Assembly: GCA_963761615.1 (NCBI GenBank)
Contig: CAVXGU010000003.1
Span: 2,046,001-2,110,000, forward strand
Direction: 5' to 3'
Origin: CAVXGU01 sp963761615
Lineage (GTDB): Bacteria > Acidobacteriota > Vicinamibacteria > Vicinamibacterales > CAVVIG01
DNA length: 64,000 nucleotides
This document shows positions 25,436-35,834 of the stretch, in pieces (position 1 is the stretch's first letter; each line of letters opens with the position of its first letter). The position numbers were made by a program, and so were the translations under genes. The notes below the pieces were generated by a model that saw only the letters and a list, made by a program, of their open reading frames with translations, was not told where the DNA came from and did not search any database.

Positions 25436-25808
25436 CGGTTCACACGCTCGCCTCGCGCCTGCGTGCCGGCGACACCGCGCGCCTGATGGGCGACGGCGAC
25501 GATGGCCGCGAGCTGTTCCGCGTGCCGCTCGCGCTCGGCAGCCTCGTCGTCCGCGGCGGCTGGTGGTCCTGCGGCGTCAGACGTCGGCGGTCACGCTGCC
25601 CGTGATGGCCCATCGCGACGGGCGGTCGACCATCGTGACCGTGTCGCCGCCGCTGCCGCCCCCGCTGCCGGACGGCGCCGAGGACCTCGCCAGGTGCCGC
25701 GCCGAGCTCGTCCCGTTGCTGCAGGCATTTGCGGCTCGTCACCCGGATCAGATCCTGCCCTGGCGACTCGACGGCGGAGAGACGTCTACTTCCCGAACAG
25801 GATCTTGA
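25430..25808 (+). pseudogene. Decayed lipid A-type acyltransferase-like gene
   Basis: Two frames together read DTARLMGDGDDGRELFRVPL, then (after a shift near 25563) LRRQTSAVTLPVMAHRDGRS, VTVSPPLP and FAARHPDQILPWRL. The order recalls the end of LABC/HtrB lysophospholipid acyltransferases (a TGA..LPV segment, PPL, then HPEQ..PW). The HX4D active site is absent. The end overlaps the converging barrel-protein gene by 23 bp. Confidence 0.35.
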
Positions 25809-26661
25809 CGCGCGCCTGGACCCCGCCGAGGTCGTGCTCGTCGTACACGTCCGAAATGCCGCCGGCCAGATCGTTGTGGACGCGCGTGTACTGCACCTCG
25901 ACGGCGGTTGCCAGCCACCCTCCGCGCACCTCGACGCCGCCGAGGGCGTGGTAGCTCGGGAAGTGCCGGCTCACGTTCTCCGACGGGTCCGCGAACGCCG
26001 ACGTGTCACGATAGAAGTACTCGCCGGCGCCGCCGCCCACGTACGGCACCACCGTCCCGTGGCCGAAGCGGTAGCCCGCCGTCGCGTCCAGCGGCGTGAT
26101 GGTGATCCGCGTCGACACGCCGAGGGGGTAGACGTCGCCCTGGTACACGAAGACACGCTGGCCGCTCTTGCCGAAGCGCTCGACCGAGACCGACAGGAAC
26201 CCGCCCTTCTCGCGGAACTCGACGCCCGCGCCGTACCAGACGCCCGTCGACTTGCCCAGCAGTGCGCCGAAGCTCTGCTTCGCCGCCAGCCGTTCGTACC
26301 CCAGCTCGACGAATCCGCGCACGCCGATCCCGGACGTCGGCGGCGCCGGCGTCGTTCGCGTCCGGACGGCCGCGCCGTGCCGGCCCGGAGCCGGCGCGCC
26401 ACCGATCGCCTCCACCTGATTCGCCGCGATGAGGCCGCGCTCGCGGGGATCGGGACCAAACGGCACCTCCACTTCGTACCACGGGCCCTGCCGTCCGACC
26501 ACGTCGAGCTCGGTGCCCGCGGCGACGACGGCGGCGACGACCGAGAAGTTGGAGCGCCAGATCGTCGCCTTGTCCTTGATCACGCGCACGCGCGTCTGCG
26601 CGAAGGCGGGAACCGCCAGCAGGACGAGCACCCAGGCGGCAAGGAGGCGCTTCCGGCTCAT
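25786..26661 (-). CDS. Outer-membrane beta-barrel protein with an N-terminal SH3-like domain
   Basis: 291 aa. Signal peptide (MSRKRLLAAWVLVLLAVPAFAQ), then an SH3b-like stretch (VRVIKDKATIWRSN, AGTELDVVGRQGPWYEVEV). From about residue 110 come alternating aromatic/hydrophobic strands (GIGVRGFVELGYERLAA, TAGYRFGHGTVVPYVGGGAG) ending in ARVKILFGK, as expected for a small outer-membrane barrel. It starts at 26661 in an ATGA overlap with the upstream subtilase gene. Function unknown; perhaps envelope attachment of, or partner to, the protease. Confidence 0.78.
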   Translation of the reverse strand: MSRKRLLAAWVLVLLAVPAFAQTRVRVIKDKATIWRSNFSVVAAVVAAGTELDVVGRQGPWYEVEVPFGPDPRERGLIAANQVEAIGGAPAPGRHGAAVRTRTTPAPPTSGIGVRGFVELGYERLAAKQSFGALLGKSTGVWYGAGVEFREKGGFLSVSVERFGKSGQRVFVYQGDVYPLGVSTRITITPLDATAGYRFGHGTVVPYVGGGAGEYFYRDTSAFADPSENVSRHFPSYHALGGVEVRGGWLATAVEVQYTRVHNDLAGGISDVYDEHDLGGVQARVKILFGK

Positions 26662-28160
26662 CGCCCGTAGCTGAAGCCGAAAATGGCGGCGCGCGGCTGG
26701 ATCAGTCCGCTGCCGTACTCGTCGTCCCGCCCGGGCGCACCGAGGTCCTTCGCGGTCATCTTGATCAGCGCCTCGACGGCGGCCGGCTTCGTCACGCCCT
26801 GGCTGATGATCAGGGCGGCGGTGCCCGCCACGTGCGGCGACGCCATGGACGTCCCCTCCAGCGGCGTGTCCGCGTACCGATCGAATCGCGGCGCCAGCAC
26901 CATCCCCGGCGCCGAGTCGGACTCGAGCATCGTCGACTGCCAGATCTCGCCGCTGACGCCGGCGTCCCGATCGTCACCGCCCGGCGCGGCGATTTCGATG
27001 TACGGTCCCGTGTCGGAGTAGTACGCGCGCTGGAGCGACCGCCCCACCGCCCCCACGGCCATCGCGCCGTCGATGTCCTTCGCGTATGCCGCCGGGTACT
27101 CGGCGCTGTCACCCGTCTGGTAGCCGTTCCCGGCGGCGATCGCCACGAAGACGCCCTTCGACACGGCGTAGCCCAGGGCGTCCTGGAGGACCGGCGAGAG
27201 GAAGTGGCTGCCGATGCTGATGTTGATCACCTGGGCACCCTGATCGGCCGCATAGCGGATGCCCTGGGCCTCGGCGTCCTCGGGGCAGCCGCCGGCCCCC
27301 TCAGGTGGATTGCCCGGGGTGCCGTCGGCCGACATCGCGAACTGCAGCTCCCAGTAGCCGACGCAGACCTTGACCGGCATGACTTTCGCCCCGTACGCGA
27401 TCCCGGCCTCGAGAAGGCCATTGTTCGTGCTCTCGGCGGCCGTGCCGCTCACGTGCGTGCCGTGTCCTTCCATGTCCAGCACCGGCCCGGTCCAGAACAC
27501 GAGGTCCGTCGGCCGGACCAGCCGGTCGGCCGGCAGGTCGGGGTTCACGGCGAACGGCACGTTCACGTCCTGGATCGCGGCGCCGTTCCAGGTCTTGAAC
27601 GTGAACGTCTGGTTCACGGTGGTGATGCCCGTGTCGATGACGGCGATCGTCGTGTTCCCGTTCGCGCCGGGGTTGATGTCCCAGGCGCGCGGCATGTCGA
27701 GCGCGTCGAGGTTCCACTGGTCGGCGTAGCCGGGATCGTTCGGGACGCCGCTCGGGAGCGCGAGATAGTTCGGCTGCGCGTACGCCACCTCGGGCTGCTC
27801 GCGGAGCTGCTCGGCCAGGATGTCGGCGTTCCACTCGTTCTGGTCCCGCACGACGGCGACGTCGCCGACCCAGTGGAGGCTCGAGGCCAACGGCCGGCTC
27901 CGCAGCGCGGCCAGCGCGCTCTGTTCCCCGGCGACGCCCACGCCGGGCTTGAACTTGACGAGGACTTCGCCGGGCAGGTACGGGAGCTGGTTCTCGGCCG
28001 CCTGGACGAATTCGAGCGTCCGCTGCGGGGTCAGGATCATCGAATAGGGAGAACCTGCCGGCGCCTGCGCTCCGATCCGCGTCGAGCACAGCACGCCGGC
28101 AGCGAGCGCGGCGGCCGCGATGCCGGCGGCGGCGCGACGGGACGGCAACATGCCGGCCAT
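26658..28160 (-). CDS. Secreted S8 (subtilisin-like) serine peptidase
   Basis: 500 aa. Signal peptide after MAGMLPSRRAAAG; a propeptide (PGEVLVKFKPGVG to ALPSGVPNDPGY); then the catalytic triad motifs AVIDTGIT (Asp), GHGTHVSGTAAE (His) and GTSMASPHVAGTA (Ser), plus the oxyanion Asn region AIAAGNGYQTGD. A short C-terminal helix region follows. ATG 28160 has GGAG 5 nt upstream; a second ATG at 28151 is possible. Exported protease, probably degrading extracellular protein. Divergent from the malic enzyme gene. Confidence 0.93.
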   Translation of the reverse strand: MAGMLPSRRAAAGIAAAALAAGVLCSTRIGAQAPAGSPYSMILTPQRTLEFVQAAENQLPYLPGEVLVKFKPGVGVAGEQSALAALRSRPLASSLHWVGDVAVVRDQNEWNADILAEQLREQPEVAYAQPNYLALPSGVPNDPGYADQWNLDALDMPRAWDINPGANGNTTIAVIDTGITTVNQTFTFKTWNGAAIQDVNVPFAVNPDLPADRLVRPTDLVFWTGPVLDMEGHGTHVSGTAAESTNNGLLEAGIAYGAKVMPVKVCVGYWELQFAMSADGTPGNPPEGAGGCPEDAEAQGIRYAADQGAQVINISIGSHFLSPVLQDALGYAVSKGVFVAIAAGNGYQTGDSAEYPAAYAKDIDGAMAVGAVGRSLQRAYYSDTGPYIEIAAPGGDDRDAGVSGEIWQSTMLESDSAPGMVLAPRFDRYADTPLEGTSMASPHVAGTAALIISQGVTKPAAVEALIKMTAKDLGAPGRDDEYGSGLIQPRAAIFGFSYGR

Positions 28161-28190
28161 CCTACTCCGGAACGGCCCGCGCGCACACGC

Positions 28191-28196
28191 TATACA
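28191..28196 (+). promoter_or_regulatory. -10-like box next to the malic enzyme start
   Basis: TATACA nine nt before the ATG at 28206, with no Shine-Dalgarno in between, suggests a leaderless transcript. No convincing -35. Confidence 0.35.
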
Positions 28197-28205
28197 CTGG
28201 CGTAC

Positions 28206-29624
<1,419 letters not shown>

Positions 29625-29757
29625 CAGTCCCGGGTCGCCCCTGGCCGGCCCGTGTGGTCCGCCCTGTGTAGAATGCACAGGGGCCGGTCCAAGGAGCCGG
29701 GGAGATCGCGTCGGCCCCGCGGTGTCCCGGTGCAACCGTCGGGAAGGAGCGTGGGAC

Positions 29758-30966
29758 GTGGGATGGAAGAGCGCAGCGGTGTGCGTCCTCGGTAGTGCGA
29801 TGTTGTTCATGGCGGGCACTTCGGCGGCAGCGGCGCCGCAGGCCGCCGGTACCACCGCGGCGGGTGGACTGCGGGTCGTCGACCGCGGCGTTCCCCACAC
29901 CTCCACCGTTCCCGCCAACGCGGGCCAGGACGTCCAGATCGCCGTGCGGGAGATCGTCCAGGGCGAACCGGGCGCAGCCGGCAGCCGACAGGCGGTCCTG
30001 TTCGTTCACGGAGCGTCCGTGTCGGGCGTCGCCGCCTTCGACTTCGACTTCGATGGTTACAGCTGGGGGCGGTATCTCGCCCGGGCCGGCTTCGACGTCT
30101 TCATCATGGACTTCACGGGCTACGGCTTCTCACCGCGGCCCGAGATGAACAATCCCTGCAACACCACCGCGAAGACCCAGACGGACCTGCTCGTCCCGAA
30201 CCCGCTGCCCGCGTCCTGCGCGCCGACCGATCCTCACGCGCTCACCACGATCGAGTCGGACCGGGCGGAGATCGACGCGGTGGTCGACTGGATCCGCGCG
30301 CAGAGGGGCGTCCAGAAGGTCGACCTGATCGGATGGTCGCTCGGTGGCATGCGGGCGGGCACGTACACGTCGCTCCATCCCGACAAGGTGAACCGCCTCG
30401 TCCTGTACGCCTCCTGCTGCTATCGCGCCGACGGCCCGTCCGGCCCTCCCAGCGTGGCGCCGGCGTCGGGCGCGCCGATGCAGATCCAGAGCTGGGACCG
30501 GCTGGTCAACGACCGCTGGCTCGTGAACTCCTGCAAGACGAACGTGGATCCGGACGCTCCGCAGGCGGCGTGGAACCAGGCGATGGGCCTCGACCCCCTG
30601 GGGTCCACGTGGGGAACACCCGCGTGGAATCCGATCACGTCGCCGCACGGCGGTCTCATGCGGTACCCGTCGTGGACGACCTGGGGATGGAACCTCGCCG
30701 CCGCCAGGCGCGTGGTCGTCCCGACGCTCGTCATCGTCGGGCAGAAGGACGGGCTCTACCAGACAAACCAGACGCTCTACCAGGGGCTCGGCGCGTCGAA
30801 CAAGGTGTTCGTGGGAGTCGCCTGCACGACCCACTTCGCCGTCTGGGAGCGTTCCCACGTCGCGTTTCAGAAGGCGTCGAAGGAGTGGCTCCAGGACGGC
30901 GCCGTCGAGGGTGTCAAGAGCGGCCAGATGACGGCCGACACGGACGGGACGTTCCACCGGCAGTGA
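29758..30966 (+). CDS. Secreted alpha/beta hydrolase
   Basis: 402 aa. Signal peptide (VGWKSAAVCVLGSAMLFMAG) and an alpha/beta hydrolase core: AVLFVHGASVSG (oxyanion HG), FIMDFTGYGFSP, nucleophile elbow IGWSLGGMRAG (Ser), acid VIVGQKDGLYQ (Asp) and CTTHFAVWE (His). Probably an exported esterase or lipase-like enzyme; the Cys in CNTTAK, SCAPTD and SCCYRAD may form disulfides. GTG 29758 is chosen for the AAGGAG about 9 nt upstream; the frame extends to a GTG at 29722 with no such site. Confidence 0.87.
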   Translation: MGWKSAAVCVLGSAMLFMAGTSAAAAPQAAGTTAAGGLRVVDRGVPHTSTVPANAGQDVQIAVREIVQGEPGAAGSRQAVLFVHGASVSGVAAFDFDFDGYSWGRYLARAGFDVFIMDFTGYGFSPRPEMNNPCNTTAKTQTDLLVPNPLPASCAPTDPHALTTIESDRAEIDAVVDWIRAQRGVQKVDLIGWSLGGMRAGTYTSLHPDKVNRLVLYASCCYRADGPSGPPSVAPASGAPMQIQSWDRLVNDRWLVNSCKTNVDPDAPQAAWNQAMGLDPLGSTWGTPAWNPITSPHGGLMRYPSWTTWGWNLAAARRVVVPTLVIVGQKDGLYQTNQTLYQGLGASNKVFVGVACTTHFAVWERSHVAFQKASKEWLQDGAVEGVKSGQMTADTDGTFHRQ

Positions 30967-30990
30967 CGGGCCGCGGCGGCGCGGCCGTCA
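30964..30990 (+). terminator. GC hairpin after the hydrolase gene
   Basis: Arms TGACGGGCCGC (30964-30974, one bulged G) and GCGGCCGTCA (30981-30990) with a short loop, beginning at the stop codon. No T-run follows, so it is a weak or Rho-assisted terminator at best. Confidence 0.3.
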
Positions 30991-31065
30991 GTTGTGTGGA
31001 ACCGCGGATTGACGTGCCTGCCACCAGCTGGTAGGTTCGTTCGCACTCGAAAAGGAGGAACCGAC

Positions 31066-31407
31066 ATGGCGTTTCTGGCGATCGCGCTTCCCATCCTTCC
31101 CGGCAAGAAGGCGAAGTGGCAGGAGATGATGGACAGGCTGAAGGCCGGGCCGATGAAGGCAGCTCTCGACGCCTCCCGAAAGGCCGCCGGGGTTCACGAG
31201 CGCACGTTCCTTCAGGAGACGCCCCAGGGCGATCTCGTCATCGTCACGCTCGAGACGCCCGACGGAAGCGACCCCATGGCCGCTTTCGGCAAGATGATGG
31301 CTGACCCGTCGATGGCCGAGTTCGCGGCCTGGGCCGCCGACGTGCACGGCATGAGTCCCAAGGGAGCTCCTCCGGCGTCGAAGCTCGTCTACGACAGCAA
31401 GGCCTGA
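31066..31407 (+). CDS. Small cytoplasmic protein, monooxygenase-like fold, unknown
   Basis: 113 aa. MAFLAIALPILPGKKAKWQE and ERTFLQETPQGDLVIVTLET resemble small dimeric alpha/beta (ABM/DUF6176-like) proteins. No signal peptide or catalytic motif seen. A strong AAAGGAGG lies about 7 nt before the ATG, so it is probably well translated. Stands alone between the hydrolase and the converging synthetase gene. Confidence 0.7.
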   Translation: MAFLAIALPILPGKKAKWQEMMDRLKAGPMKAALDASRKAAGVHERTFLQETPQGDLVIVTLETPDGSDPMAAFGKMMADPSMAEFAAWAADVHGMSPKGAPPASKLVYDSKA

Positions 31408-31447
31408 GGGCGCCCGACCGGGCACTCTGCTGCCTCGAACAGGCGTT

Positions 31448-34060
31448 TCAGCCTCGCGCGCACGCCTCCTCCACCGCCCGCGAAAGCGCCTCGACGAACG
31501 GCGCCCGGTACGTCGACGCGTGGGTGCCGGGGACGAAGCGGACGGAGAGATCCGGGCAGTGGCGGTCCCACCCCAGGCTGATGCCGCTGCCGGCAAACTG
31601 CAGTCCAAGCTGACTCCAGGCGCCGCGGATCAGCAGCACGGGAAACGGATAGGTGCCGCGCCGATAGGCGTGACTCATGACCCGGAACTGGGCGGTACGT
31701 TTCCTCTCCAGCGCCGTGCCGCGATGCGCCAGCGGCCTGGTCACGCGGCGCAGCACGACCTTCGCCGTCGCACGGGCGTACTCCAGCGGCTGTCGCGGGC
31801 CCGATCGGAGGCCCTCTTCAACCAGCGTGCGCTGAGCCCGCCAGACCCACGACGCGGCGTCGGCCGCCCGCGCACTCCAGGCCAGCCCGGAGCGCGTCGT
31901 GCCTGGGGCCTCGACGACGATCGCCCGGTCGATGGCGTTCCCACGGGCCCTCAGCTGCGTCGCGACCTCGAGACCGAGCTTTCCGCCGCCGCACGGACCC
32001 ATGAGGGACACTCCGCGGTCCCCGGCGTGGGCCGCGATGCAGTCCGCCATCGGCGCCGCCAGTGCTTCGAGACTCGCCGCGTCGAACAGGCCATCCGCGC
32101 GAAGCGGCGGCTCGACGGCGAACACCGAGAGCGTGGTCGCGGATTCCGCGAACCGGACCGCGTAGGCGTGCGTGCCGTCGGTCGCCGGCAGCATGTACAG
32201 GACCTCGCACCCCGGTCGCTCGGCGAGGGTCTGGACGCGGGCCGGGGTCGCGACCTTCGTGACGTCACCGGCCAGCAGACGGTCGATCCACGCCGCCTGC
32301 GCGCGGATCGTCGGGTGCGTGAGCACGCCCGCAAGCTCCAGCGAACGACCGAAGATCTCCGACAGCCGGCGCTCGAGGCGCGCCACCGCGAACGAGTCGC
32401 CGCCCAGTTCCAGAAATGTCGCGTCGACGGCGGAGGCGCGGGAGCCCAACACGTCGCACCAGGCCTGCTGCACCCTCGCGAGCGTGGTGCCGTCCGGCGA
32501 CGCCGGTTCCTGCGCTTTCGCCGCGGTCTCGGCCGCGCGCCGGAGGGCCTCGCGATCCGTCTTGCCGCTGGCCAGCGTCGGCAGGCGGTCTAGAACCGTC
32601 ACGCGCCGCGGGATCATGAACGCGGGTGCGGCTCGCCCGACGCAGGCGCGCACCTCGGCGTCGGTCAGCGTCCTTCCGGCGGCCGGCACGACGTACGCAG
32701 CCAGCTCGGCGTTGCCGGACGCGTCGCTCTCGGAGAGCACCGCCGCCTGGGTCACGTCCGGCCACGACAACAGGATGGACTCGACGTGCGAGGGCGCCAC
32801 GGAGAAACCACGGATCTTGACCATGGCGGTGCGGCGCCCGACGAGACTCAGGTTCCCGCAGCTGTCGAGGACGCCGAGATCGCCGGTGCGATAGCGCGTG
32901 TCGCCGTTGTCGAGGACGTCGAAGTGCGCCCGCGTCAACTCGGGATTGTTCCAGTAGCCCGTCGCCATCCGGCGCCCCGAGACGACGATCTCGCCCACCT
33001 CGCCGGTTGATACGGGCCGCCCCTCCTCGTCCACCAGCGCGACCGTCCTGCCCCTCACCGCCGCGCCAACGCTCAGCACGCCCTCCGCCCACTCCTCGGG
33101 ACGTCGCGGCCGGGCTCGTGCGATGCTGCCCGCCTCCGACGATGCGTAAGCCGCCCATGCGGTCCATCCGCCTACCAGCGTCGCCGCGAGCCGCTGGACG
33201 TCGTGCCGGTAGGCCGGGGCGCCCGAGAAGCGGATGTCGCGAAGCAGGGGCACCGACTGGGCCGGCCGCTGTGTCGCGATCCACTCCCGCGCCACCGCGA
33301 CGGGCAGGTTGAGCGACGTGATTCGCTCCTCCGCCAGCCACTCGCCCAGACCGCCGGCGCCCGCGCGCGCGAAGTCGTACAGGCAGAGGCACGCGCCGTT
33401 CAGGAGGGCCGCAACCGTGTCTCCGATGGCGCGCGCGTACCCGCCCGACGCGATCGAGCCGAACCGATCGCCATGGTCGACGCCACCCTCGACGTGGTGC
33501 AGCCAGGCGCTGTACAGCCACGAATCGTTGGGGTGCATCACGCCCCGCGGCCGTCCGGTCGACCCCGACGTGTAGACGATGGCGGCAAGGTCGGAGGCGG
33601 CGACGACTCGTGGAGGGCTCGACGCCGCCGGATCGGCTCCCCCTTCGAGCGCGACCGGCACGATCGGACCAGGTGTCGCCGCAGCCAGCTCGCCCGCCGC
33701 GTCGCGTTGCCCGCGATCGAAGACGAGCGCGGCGGCCTGGCTGTCGGCGAGCAGCTGCGCATTCCACGAGACCGGCGACCGCGGGTCCAGGGTGACCAGC
33801 GTGCGGCCCGACACCAGCACGCCGATCATCGCCACGACGCGCGACGTATCGCCAGCGCAGAGAACCGCGATCTGTCCGCGACCGTCCGGCACCGCGGCGT
33901 CGAGCTGCGCCGCGAGGGCGCGCGCGCGCTCGCGCAGCTCGCGGAACGTCAGGCGACCCTGCCCGCCGCTGACGGCGTCGAGCTCGGGCACGCGCGCGGC
34001 GACCCGTTCGAAGCGTGCGCCCAGCGAGCCGTCCAGCTCCCCGGGCGTCCACGAGGTCAC
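31448..34060 (-). CDS. Single-module NRPS-like synthetase (adenylation-carrier-thioesterase)
   Basis: 870 aa. Adenylation domain about 1-505 with A3 AIVYTSGSTGRPRGVMHP, A5-like YASSEAGS, A7 YRTGDLGVLD, A8 VGRRTAMVKIRGFS and A10 LPTLASGKTDREAL (catalytic Lys). Carrier domain about 530-610 with LELGGDSFAVARL (phosphopantetheine Ser). C-terminal alpha/beta thioesterase with SLMGPCGGGKLGLEVA: Cys stands where the GxSxG Ser is expected; His probably in PGTHAST. No condensation domain. GTG 34060 overlaps the transporter gene stop as GTGA. It probably activates and releases one carboxylic or amino acid; substrate unknown. Confidence 0.85.
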   Translation of the reverse strand: MTSWTPGELDGSLGARFERVAARVPELDAVSGGQGRLTFRELRERARALAAQLDAAVPDGRGQIAVLCAGDTSRVVAMIGVLVSGRTLVTLDPRSPVSWNAQLLADSQAAALVFDRGQRDAAGELAAATPGPIVPVALEGGADPAASSPPRVVAASDLAAIVYTSGSTGRPRGVMHPNDSWLYSAWLHHVEGGVDHGDRFGSIASGGYARAIGDTVAALLNGACLCLYDFARAGAGGLGEWLAEERITSLNLPVAVAREWIATQRPAQSVPLLRDIRFSGAPAYRHDVQRLAATLVGGWTAWAAYASSEAGSIARARPRRPEEWAEGVLSVGAAVRGRTVALVDEEGRPVSTGEVGEIVVSGRRMATGYWNNPELTRAHFDVLDNGDTRYRTGDLGVLDSCGNLSLVGRRTAMVKIRGFSVAPSHVESILLSWPDVTQAAVLSESDASGNAELAAYVVPAAGRTLTDAEVRACVGRAAPAFMIPRRVTVLDRLPTLASGKTDREALRRAAETAAKAQEPASPDGTTLARVQQAWCDVLGSRASAVDATFLELGGDSFAVARLERRLSEIFGRSLELAGVLTHPTIRAQAAWIDRLLAGDVTKVATPARVQTLAERPGCEVLYMLPATDGTHAYAVRFAESATTLSVFAVEPPLRADGLFDAASLEALAAPMADCIAAHAGDRGVSLMGPCGGGKLGLEVATQLRARGNAIDRAIVVEAPGTTRSGLAWSARAADAASWVWRAQRTLVEEGLRSGPRQPLEYARATAKVVLRRVTRPLAHRGTALERKRTAQFRVMSHAYRRGTYPFPVLLIRGAWSQLGLQFAGSGISLGWDRHCPDLSVRFVPGTHASTYRAPFVEALSRAVEEACARG

Positions 34061-35064
34061 GGCTGCGGCCTGCCGAAGGCGCCCGCCTGCTGGAGCTCGG
34101 CGACAATCGACGGGTCCACGACGTCGGCCGCGGTGATCGTCCGCGCGCCCGGCGCCGGAGGCAGCTGGCTGATGATGTACGACATGCCCTCGAGGCTCGG
34201 CGTCGGCACGGATTCGAATCTCGCCAGCACGACGTCGCGGTACGCGGCAGCGAGGGCGTCCTTCTGGGCCACCGGATCGAGCCTGCGGTATTTCGCAATC
34301 GTCCGGATCGCCCCGGCTTCGTCCTGTTTCATCGCGGCGATCGCCTCGCCGACCGCGCGGACGTACGCCAGGACGACGGAGCGGTGCGCCTCGACGTACC
34401 GCCGGGTGGTGACGAGCGCGATGTGCTGAAACGCCCGCGGGGCGTTCGGGCCGAACGGCATGTCGACGAATCCGCGCGCGCGCAGCTCCTGCGTGTCGGG
34501 CGGGACCTCGAGCGCCCCCGCCACCTCGCCGGCCTGCATGGCCGCCACGACGGCGAGCTGCGACCCGAGCGGCGTGTACTTGACCTGATCGAAGGGCACG
34601 CCGAGCGACGACAGGTAGAGGCGCAGGGCGAGCTCGTAGGAACCGCCGGCGGCCGGGCTGGCGAGCGTCCGCCCGACCAGCTGCTCGGGCCGCGTGATGC
34701 TGGGCGCCGTCATCAGCGTGAACGGCGTCGAATTCACGATGCCGGCGACGATGACGACGTCTTCTCCCGCCTGCGCGGCCGCCACGACGTTGGCCCCCGA
34801 CATCTGGCAGATCGGCGTCTGCCCCGAGAGCAGCGTCGCCACCGAGGCCGCGCCGCCGTTGGCGAAGACCATGGTCACCTGCAGGCCGTTGCGCCCGAAG
34901 AACCCGTGGTCGGACGCGTACAGCACGGCCGTGCTCGGGGCGTCGGCGCCCGAATAGCACGACGAGAGCGTCGTGTCGCTTCCAGGACGGCCGGCGCAGG
35001 CCGGCAAGGCGCAGCAGACCAGGAGGGCGAGGCGCGCCAGCACGTCGTTTCGTCGCGTGAGCAT
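34057..35064 (-). CDS. ABC transporter substrate-binding lipoprotein (SsuA/THI5-like)
   Basis: 335 aa. Signal with a lipobox-like Cys (LLVCCALPACAG). The mature part has the NMT1/THI5 layout: STAVLYASDHGFFGRNGLQV, then FANGGAASVATLLSGQ, LVGRTLASPAAGGSYELALR and EVAGALEVPPDTQELRARGF. It captures an aliphatic or aromatic nitrogen/sulfur compound in the periplasm for the permease and ATPase encoded upstream. ATG 35064 begins the signal; 14 nt after the permease stop. Confidence 0.85.
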   Translation of the reverse strand: MLTRRNDVLARLALLVCCALPACAGRPGSDTTLSSCYSGADAPSTAVLYASDHGFFGRNGLQVTMVFANGGAASVATLLSGQTPICQMSGANVVAAAQAGEDVVIVAGIVNSTPFTLMTAPSITRPEQLVGRTLASPAAGGSYELALRLYLSSLGVPFDQVKYTPLGSQLAVVAAMQAGEVAGALEVPPDTQELRARGFVDMPFGPNAPRAFQHIALVTTRRYVEAHRSVVLAYVRAVGEAIAAMKQDEAGAIRTIAKYRRLDPVAQKDALAAAYRDVVLARFESVPTPSLEGMSYIISQLPPAPGARTITAADVVDPSIVAELQQAGAFGRPQP

Positions 35065-35078
35065 CCGCCTGCCCGGGG

Positions 35079-35834
35079 TCACGCCGGCCGCCACGACTGC
35101 AGCCGCTGCTCGATCCGCTCGAGCAGCCCGTTCAACACCACCCCGGCGATCGTCACGATGGCGACGCCGACGAACATGCGATCGGTCTGAAAGCTCGACG
35201 CGTAGTCGCGAATCAGGTACCCCACGCCGCCCGTGCTCGTCAGAAATTCGCCGACGACCATGCTGACCAGACCGCGGCCCACGGCGAGCCGGATGCCGGC
35301 GAGCACGTGGGGCACGCTGGCCGGCAGCGTCACCGTGCGGATGGTCTGCCACTTCGATGCGCGAAAGGCGTACGCGGTCTCCTGCAGGCGTGGATCGATC
35401 TGCTTCACGCCGGTAGCCGTCGTCGTGATCACCATGATGCTGGCGTTCATCACGATCAGGGCGATGACCGACGTGGCGCCGATCCCGAGCCAGAGAATGA
35501 GGAACGGCGCGAATGCCACGCGGGGCGTCGCCTGCAGGATGGCCAGCAGCGGCGACATCGAGGCATCGAAGCGGCGGCTCAAGCCGAGGCCGAGGCCGAT
35601 CGGCACGCCGAGCGCGACGGTGGCGATCATGCCCAGGGCGAACGTGCGCGAGCTGATCAGCACGGCGGCGGTCAGCTCGTGCAGGTCCATGGCAAACGGG
35701 GCGCGGATGATCGCGAGCGGCGAGCTCAGGAAGATCGGCCGGACGAGGCCGGACCAGGCGATCGCCTGCCAGACGACCAGCAGCAGCAGGAGCACGCCGT
35801 AACCGGCTCCCGGCGCCGGTTCACGCGAACGCAT
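35079..35834 (-). CDS. ABC transporter permease (nitrate/sulfonate/taurine type)
   Basis: 251 aa with about six hydrophobic segments (YGVLLLLLVVWQAIAWSG, ALGMIATVALGVPIGLGLGL, ILWLGIGATSVIALIVMN) and the BPD_transp_1 EAA loop (ETAYAFRASKWQTIRTVTLP followed by ASVPHVLAGIRLAVGRG). It forms the membrane channel with the ATPase. ATG 35834 overlaps the ATPase end by 14 bp; a TTG at 35843 is the alternative. Confidence 0.9.
   Translation of the reverse strand: MRSREPAPGAGYGVLLLLLVVWQAIAWSGLVRPIFLSSPLAIIRAPFAMDLHELTAAVLISSRTFALGMIATVALGVPIGLGLGLSRRFDASMSPLLAILQATPRVAFAPFLILWLGIGATSVIALIVMNASIMVITTTATGVKQIDPRLQETAYAFRASKWQTIRTVTLPASVPHVLAGIRLAVGRGLVSMVVGEFLTSTGGVGYLIRDYASSFQTDRMFVGVAIVTIAGVVLNGLLERIEQRLQSWRPA

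Noticed and set aside
26832..28205. Long upstream extension of the malic enzyme reading frame on the plus strand
   Set aside because: It is the antisense of the subtilase gene. The catalytic motifs of the protease on the other strand are intact, and the malic enzyme family begins at 28206.
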